From Carya illinoinensis (lineage: Eukaryota > Streptophyta > Magnoliopsida > Fagales > Juglandaceae), in contig NC_056766.1 in the NCBI RefSeq assembly GCF_018687715.1, positions 7,840,501 to 7,904,500 of the forward strand: 64,000 nt of DNA. The letters run 5' to 3'. Position numbers and translations under genes: made by a program. Shown here piece after piece: positions 58,105 through 64,000 of this stretch (its first letter is position 1; every line of letters begins with the position of its first letter). The notes under the pieces are model-generated. The model worked only from the letters and a program-made list of their open reading frames with translations. It was not told the DNA's origin and ran no database searches.

Positions 58105-61100
58105 ATACTCCTCTTTGATGCATTTTTCTAACACTCCAAGTTTGAGCCTCAACATCTGGAATTTGTCTCTTGGAAGTGCCTTTGTGAAAATATCAGCAAC
58201 TTGTTCTTCGGACCTGCAAAACTCTAGCTTCACATCTCCTTTTGCCTCTACTTCCCTCAAATAATAATACTTGATTGCAATATGTTTAGTTCTTCTATGA
58301 AAGACAAGATTCTTTGCCATAGCTATTGCTGATTTGTTATCACAATTGGTAGCTACTTTTTTGCACCCATATCTTCAAGAATCTTACTCAGCCAAATAGC
58401 TTGATTTGTAGCTCCAGCAGTAGCCACATACTTTGCTTCAGCTGTGGATTGTGCTACAGATCCTTGCTTCTTTGATTCCCATGGAAACACACCAATTCCA
58501 AGATTAAAACAATACTCGGATGTGCTTCTTATATCATCCATAGAACCAGCCCAATCACTATCAGTAAAACCAGTCAAAGTTGAATGAGAACTTGGTTTAT
58601 ACCAAATGCCAAAATCCTTTGTGCCTTGAATGTATCTCAACACTCTTTTAGTAGCTCCAAAATGGATTTGACTAGGACATTGCATGAATCTTGAAAGGAG
58701 GCTGGTTGCATACATGATGTCAGGCCGAGTGGCAGCCAAGTAGAGTAAACTTCCAATTAAGCTCCTATATGCTGCTGCATCAGCTTCTTTTGCACCATCT
58801 TCCTTCTTCAATTTCTCATTTGCTATCAAAGGAGTGGCTACTGATTTGCATTCAGCCATATTGAACTTGTTGAGCAAATCAAGAGCATATTTCCTTTGTG
58901 AAATGAAAATGTCTCATTCTTGATATACTTCCATTCTAAGGAAATAGTGCATTAGTCCCATGTCACTCATTTTAAATGTTTTCATCATCTCTTGTTTGAA
59001 TGATTCAATCATAACTGAATTATTTCCCGTTATAATTAAATCATCAAAATAAAGTGAGACAATGAGCAAACTTTCACCTTTGAGCTGGACATAAAGTGTA
59101 GGTTCACTAACACTTCTTTTGAAGCCATGATCACAAAAATAGCCATCTATTTTCCTGCACCAAGCTTGGGATGCTTGCTTAAGCCCATAAAGAGCTTTTT
59201 TTAACTTAAATACTTTCCCTTCTTCCTTTATAAAGCCTTTAGGTTGTTGAACATACACTTCCTCCTCAAGTTTTCAATTGAGAAAAACTAATTTTACATC
59301 AAGTTGTGAGATCTTCCAACTTCTTTGAGCTGTAAGTGCAACTACTGTTCTAATGCTGTCCAACCTAGCTACCGGTGCATAGGTTTCATTGAAATCTATC
59401 CAGCCTGTTGTGAATAGCCCTTTGCAACCAGTCTTGCTTTACACTTATTTAAAGAATCATGTGGGTTGAACTTTGTTTTGTATACCCACTTAACTCCGAT
59501 AACATCCTTGCTGCCAGGATATGCAACCAGCTCCCATGTATTGTTTTTCTCAATCATTTTAATCTCCTCCTTCATTGCATCCACCCAAACTTGTTCTTTA
59601 GAGACTGCTGCATAATTTTCAGGCTCTATGGAAGTGAAGTTGCAAGATTCATCGATCTCATTCAATGCCCTGAATCTTCTTGGAGGAGTCTCGGGTGATA
59701 AAAGTGCTAAACTTCTAGAGTTGCCATCACTTCCTGAAACCGAGAATGGTGATGAAGGTTGATCATTTGGAGCTGATGTTTCTAGCCTCCCTTAAACTTG
59801 CTCGATAACTAGAACATGAAGAGTCAGATCTAGTTCATGCTCTTCTTCCCATTTACAGGTTGAATGCTCATCAAACTGAACATCTCTACTTGTGACCAGC
59901 TGCTGAGTTTTGAGATTGAAGATCCGGTATCCCTTAGATTGAGAGCTATACCCAAGAAAAATCCCTTTCTCTGAATTTTCTTCTAGTTTGTGCCTCTTTT
60001 GTTCAGGAACATGAATGTAACACAAACATCCAAATATTTTGAAGTGATTAACAGTTGGCTTGTGTCCACTCCATGCTTCAATTGGAGTCATATCTTTCAC
60101 TGCCTTTGTGGGGCATCTATTTAGCACATATACTGCTGTATTAATAGCTTCTGCCCAGAACTTTTTTGGAATGCCCTTTGCCATTAGCAAGGACCTAGCC
60201 ATCTCCATAACAGTCCTATTCTTCCTTTCTAAGACTCCATTTTGTTGTGGAGTGTAGGCTACTGTCAATTGGTGTTCCAATCCTTCTTCTTGGCAAAATT
60301 CAACAAACTTACTTGAGTTGAATTCACCCCCTCTATCACTTCTCAAGATCTTCATCTTCCAACCACTTTGATTTTCAACCAGCATTTTGAAGTTTTTGAA
60401 ACACTAAAAGCCTCTGATTTTTGTTTGAGAAAGTAGACCCAAGTCATTCTTGAAAAATCATCAATAAAGAGCATAAAATACCTATTTTGGCTTTGAGAAA
60501 GTGTCCTCATGGGACCACACAGATCAGTATGCACTAGCTCAAGTACTGATTTTGCTCTCCAAGCTTCTCCTGATAGAAATGGCTGCCTATGTTGCTTTCC
60601 CATCATACACCCTTCACAAGTAGGCATGTTTTGGTCCAACAAAGGCTTATCTCTTATCATGTTCTTCTTATTTAACATCCTTAAGGCATTTAAGTTGTAA
60701 TGACCAAACCTTTGATGCCAAAGAGTTGTTTCATCAGATTTGGCCATCATTGCTTTTGGGAACTGCCAAGTAATGGGAAAATTTCTCCCATTTCCCATTT
60801 TAACTTCTGCCAGCACATGGTTGTTTTTCTTCAAATCAAGAATAACACATAGCTCTCCCTCAAAGTGAAGTGAGTAGCCATTTTGCATCATTTGCCCAAC
60901 ACTTAGCAAACTTTGATCAAGACTAAGAACATGAAGAACATCTTTTATGAATCTAGTCCCTCTATTGGTTTCCATGGCAGTCGTACCTTTGCCACTTGCC
61001 TCCACCAAGTCTCCATTTCCATGCTTCACTTTAACACATACAGATTTATTGATTTGAGAAAATAAACTCTCATCTGGTGTCATATGGTTGCTGCACCCGT

Positions 61101-62060
61101 TGTCTAGAAACCACTCTCTTCTTTGCTCGGCTGCAACATGACAAGCATATAACAACTGCTCTTCCTTGTCCTCGGTAAAATTTGCTTGCTGATTTTTGTT
61201 CTTGAACCGACAATCTTTCTCCTCATGCCCAAACTTCTTGCAATTTGAGCATTGTGATTGCATTAGTGGTAACAATCTTTCTCCAAATGATTAGTCTTCT
61301 TGCAAACACCATAAGGTGAAAATTCTCCCTTCTTCTTTTGAGAATTTTCTCCTCCTTTTACTATGCCCTTGAACTTTTTCTTGAAGTCCTTTTGCTTTTG
61401 ATTCTTTAGGCTAACTTTGGATTGAAATGCATTTTCCAAAGACACCTCATTCCTTCTGCCAATCCGTTGTTCATGAGCATAAAGTGATCCCATTAACTCA
61501 GTGACAGAAAGTGAAGAGAGATCTTTAGCTTCTTCAATGGCAGCCACCACATGGTCATATTTTTCAGTCAAGCTTATGAGGATTTTCTGAACAATTCTTT
61601 CATCTGAAATATTTTCATCATAAGCCCTCATTTGATTCACTACTTCAATGACTCTAGAGAAATAGTCCTTGATATTCTCTGATTCTTTCATTTTGAGATT
61701 TTCAAGTTCCCTTCTTAGCCCTTGAACTTTGATAGTTTTAACTTTGGTATTACCTTGAAATTCTTGCTAGAGGATCTCCCCAGCTTGCTGGAAAGTAGAA
61801 GCCCTCATCAACCTTGGAAAGATGGACTCACTCACAGCCTACTGCAGAATAAACAAGGCTTTTGCATCCCTTTGCTTATCAGACTTGACTCAGGTAGGAT
61901 CAAAAGCTCCTTTAGACATGCCTTCAACAGTTGAAGAGACTCCATTTTCAACAACATCCCACAGATCAAGAGATAAGAAAAGGGTTTTTATTTTTATGCC
62001 CCAATAGTCATAGTTTTCACCAGAAAAAATGGGAAGAGTTGCAGATGAACCAGGCGCAGC
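58102..62060 (-). pseudogene. Copia C gag-pol, broken in several places
   Basis: Minus strand, in order: gag start MAAPGSSATLPIFSGENYDY near 62060, with stops after it; UBN2-type gag (61263..61691, SLTEKYDHVVAAIEE). A zinc knuckle CSNCKKFGHEEKDC and protease FLDNGCSNHMT lie just inside 61275. Pre-integrase LWHQRFGHYNLNAL and integrase (59792..60800) carry HTDLCGPM, RSDRGGEF and TPQQNGVLERKNRTV. RT (58914..59665) has VGVKWVYKTKFN-like residues and YFDDLIITG at the catalytic site, where YVDD is typical. RNase H is at 58353..58877, with a tail to 58102. At least four frameshifts separate the pieces, so it is inactive, although most catalytic residues remain. Confidence 0.88.
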
Positions 62061-62102
62061 CATCATATCCCAAAGAGATTGTAACCTTGGGCTGATACCA
62101 AT

Positions 62103-62311
62103 TGTTGGTATTTTTGGTACAGAGATGTGGTAAAAAGATGAAAAAATAGAGGAGAAATTCAACCAAAATACTTGTTGATTGATATTGATGTTCTGCCGAT
62201 TACAGATGGAGAAGTACATTATATAAACAACATTGAAAATTATAGAGAATTAATAGTCATGCTGTCCCAAGATGCATGATAACAGAGTTTGACTACAATA
62301 ACAATAGACTA
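62103..62311 (-). repeat. Copia C 5' LTR, truncated
   Basis: Only about 209 bp of the 258-bp LTR remain. The outer ~47 bp and some target DNA are gone. The adjoining primer site reads TTGGTATCAGCCCAAGG on the minus strand. Confidence 0.85.
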
Positions 62312-62770
62312 AGCCAAGCTTATGCCACATTTTTTTATATACTGAAGTCCAAAGCTACCCATTATTCCACAAGATATCTTTGGTGGACGAATTTTACTCC
62401 AAATACACTTTGATGCAGAAAACTGAGGATGCTGAACTCTAAAAATATCCCAAGCTAACTTCGCAGTAAATTTTCCGTCATTTTTATGCTTCCAAAATTG
62501 ACCATCATCACCAATTCTTAGTTTGATATTGAATCTAAGAATTTGTTGCATCAACATAGGATTCTGTAGGCTTCAAGCTTATCACTCTGCCAACAGTAGT
62601 ATATAGATCGTTTATTCGAAGCTTTGGTGTAGAGACAAAAAATCCCAAAGATGCAAGGGATCTATCACCCATCCAGTTATCATGCCAAAAATTTAATAAG
62701 CCACTTCTAATCTTCCACTAATGATACAAATTGGGGGTGCAGGCCTGGGAGAGCAAGGGATACCCCTAGA
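62312..62770 (-). pseudogene. LINE remnant copy 2, RT end and zf-RVT part
   Basis: Continues the LINE fossil: the minus frame at 62309..62557 has FWKHKNDGKFTAKLAWDIF and IWSKIRPPKISC (zf-RVT). Further right are the FWHDNWMGDRSLASLG-type residues of an L1 RT end. Paralogue of 25115..25560. Confidence 0.65.
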
Positions 62771-63140
62771 TTGGTATGAACTAAACACCTCTTGCCTGAA
62801 AGCTTGGCTTTTGACAAGCTGGACTTTGTATGGCTGACACCACGCACTGATGAAAAGCTAACGCTTCAAGAATGAGTATACTGCTTCTGACTTGAAATGG
62901 TTGGAAAAAGTTGCTGCTGATAAAAGTGACTAGTATCTAGTTATACTTCATCACAAATTACTAGGGGTATTCAGGTTTGGGCCAGAATTTCTTCGCCTGA
63001 ACAAAACAACCAAAGTTGGGTGTTTACCCATATTTCTGCAAAACTATATATATTCGTTTGGGGCTCAGTTTCAAGGGGTACACCACTCAGACTCAGACTA
63101 TCCATCTCTTGCACACTGATCTACTCGGCTGACCACCAAC
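62771..63140. other. Non-coding spacer
   Basis: Paralogue of about 25570..26150, but missing roughly 210 bp at 63077 (AAGGGGT joins ACACCACTCAG). No gene seen. Confidence 0.55.
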
Positions 63141-63149
63141 TGAAGGTTT

Positions 63150-63375
63150 TGGTTTGTGGGCAGCCAGCATGTGTAGAACTAGGTTCAGTTTGGCCATTTT
63201 AAATCATCATTTACGTATGCTTGGCTCTACCTCCTTTTGAAGGGAGGAAGTTGGGTTTGTGGGCAGCCAGGATGTGTAGAACTAGGTTCAGTTTGGCCAT
63301 TGTAAATCATCATTGACGTATGCTTGGCTCTACCCCCATTGTAAATCATCATTGAAGTATGCTTGGTTACACCCG
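63150..63375. repeat. About 112 bp tandem repeat, second copy
   Basis: Paralogue of 26160..26400. GGTTTGTGGGCAGCCAG recurs at about 63153 and 63257, then a partial unit. Confidence 0.8.
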
Positions 63376-63479
63376 TGAAAATAGACATGCTCACTAGTTA
63401 GCACACTAAGTCATTGCTTTCTTTTTAGAGTTTGCAGCTACCAATTACAAACTAGCAATAGTTATCTGATACATTGGTT

Positions 63480-64000
63480 GGCTGATATATCATGGTGCTT
63501 GATAGATTGTAAATTCTACTTTTGGGTATAATTTGATCTCATTTCTTGTTTCGTGGGGTAACTTGGCTTTGTATGGCTTATGAAAAGTGTTGTGTGCTTT
63601 ATGCATAATAGATCGACAGATGGAATGAGCAAAGGGAGAACAGAGACTTTCCGGGTCCTCTGTAGCTGATGTTTCCACTTTGATACTGAGTTTGAGATGC
63701 GGTTTCTTTGATGAGATATGGAACCTCAGGGAATGTGCTTTTAGGACAAATGAGTTAATAAGAAATTTTGGTTGTTCATTGGGATTTAGTTCCAGTTCAA
63801 ATACACATAAACAAAGTTATCGTTTCGCTATCACTCAGGTGTTTTTCCATCATATACTTCCAACTGTTCTGTAACAGTTAAGAGGTTAATGAATGGCAAT
63901 GGAGAATAAAAATATAGCATTTACCTAAATGTTCTCTACGCATAACATACTAATAAAATAGTGTTTCCTGATGCAGTTTTCAAGCGTCGAGAAAGTTTAT
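63480..64000 (+). other. Conserved unrecognised segment, copy 2
   Basis: Nearly identical to 26500..27040, up to the last base of the window. The frame beginning MRCGFFDEIWNLRECAF is open in both copies. Function unknown. Confidence 0.3.

Larger units (their letters stand above)
57847..62311 (-). mobile_element. Copia C: Ty1/Copia element inserted in the LINE remnant
   Basis: LTRs share TGTTGGTATTTTTGGTACAG at 57847 and 62103. The 3' LTR is complete (57847..58104, ending GTTAGTTTCA, followed by a polypurine tract seen as ATACTCCTCTTT). The 5' LTR is truncated at 62311. Gag-pol is on the minus strand in Copia order. It is not the same family as Copia A/B: LTR and protein sequences differ. Absent from the first LINE copy, so it inserted after the duplication. 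Confidence 0.9.

Noticed and set aside
1..64000. tRNA, rRNA or snoRNA genes
   Set aside because: Scanned by eye for TRGYNNA-type and GWTCRANNC boxes in cloverleaf spacing and found no convincing case. The tRNA-like words seen are retroelement primer sites. A covariance-model search would be needed to exclude diverged ones.

Overview
The window looks like nuclear DNA of a woody eudicot. Its genes are intron-containing plant cytochrome P450s of the CYP81 type. They sit in AT-rich intergenic DNA filled with plant Ty1/Copia, Ty3/Gypsy and LINE remnants, solo LTRs, MITE-like elements and microsatellites. There is no bacterial, organellar or viral gene set. A Fagales-type tree genome would fit, but that is only an impression.

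The backbone is a small tandem P450 array, all on the minus strand. P450-1 (12155..14539) and P450-3 (53068..55518) are intact two-exon genes, each predicting 513 residues and differing at about 20 positions. P450-2 is a pseudogene: its 5' part is at 45566..47012 and its 3' part at 27493..27867. It was cut in exon 2 by a Ty3/Gypsy element and also carries several small frame-breaking deletions.

Most of the window is one large tandem duplication. A block starting near 5978 runs to 47077 and starts again at 47078, continuing past the right end. The two copies share, in order: a 110-bp tandem repeat; a decayed gypsy-type gag-like ORF; a MITE next to the P450 stop codon; an intact P450; the remnant of an uncharacterised plant gene; a decayed LINE; and a short conserved unknown segment. 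Because the second copy is cut off by the window at the point matching about 27040, a twin of P450-2 is expected a few hundred bases beyond position 64000.

Insertions found in only one copy postdate the duplication: solo LTR 6055..8139, Copia A 18744..24109, solo LTR 47427..49673, an LTR fragment at 51528..51905, a MITE in the P450-3 intron, and Copia C 57847..62311. Inside P450-2 there is a three-element nest with perfect 5-bp target duplications at each level. The Gypsy chromovirus (27868..45565) contains Copia B (28470..33712) and a non-autonomous long-LTR element (34328..41491).

Outside the duplication, 566..3751 is a 3.2-kb solo LTR with its own minisatellites, and 4928..5710 may hold two last exons of an unrecognised gene. 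No RNA genes, CRISPR arrays, operons or prokaryotic signals were seen. Nothing here is convincingly a new biochemical system. The strongest content is the evolutionary record of a P450 array being duplicated, broken and rebuilt by retrotransposons.
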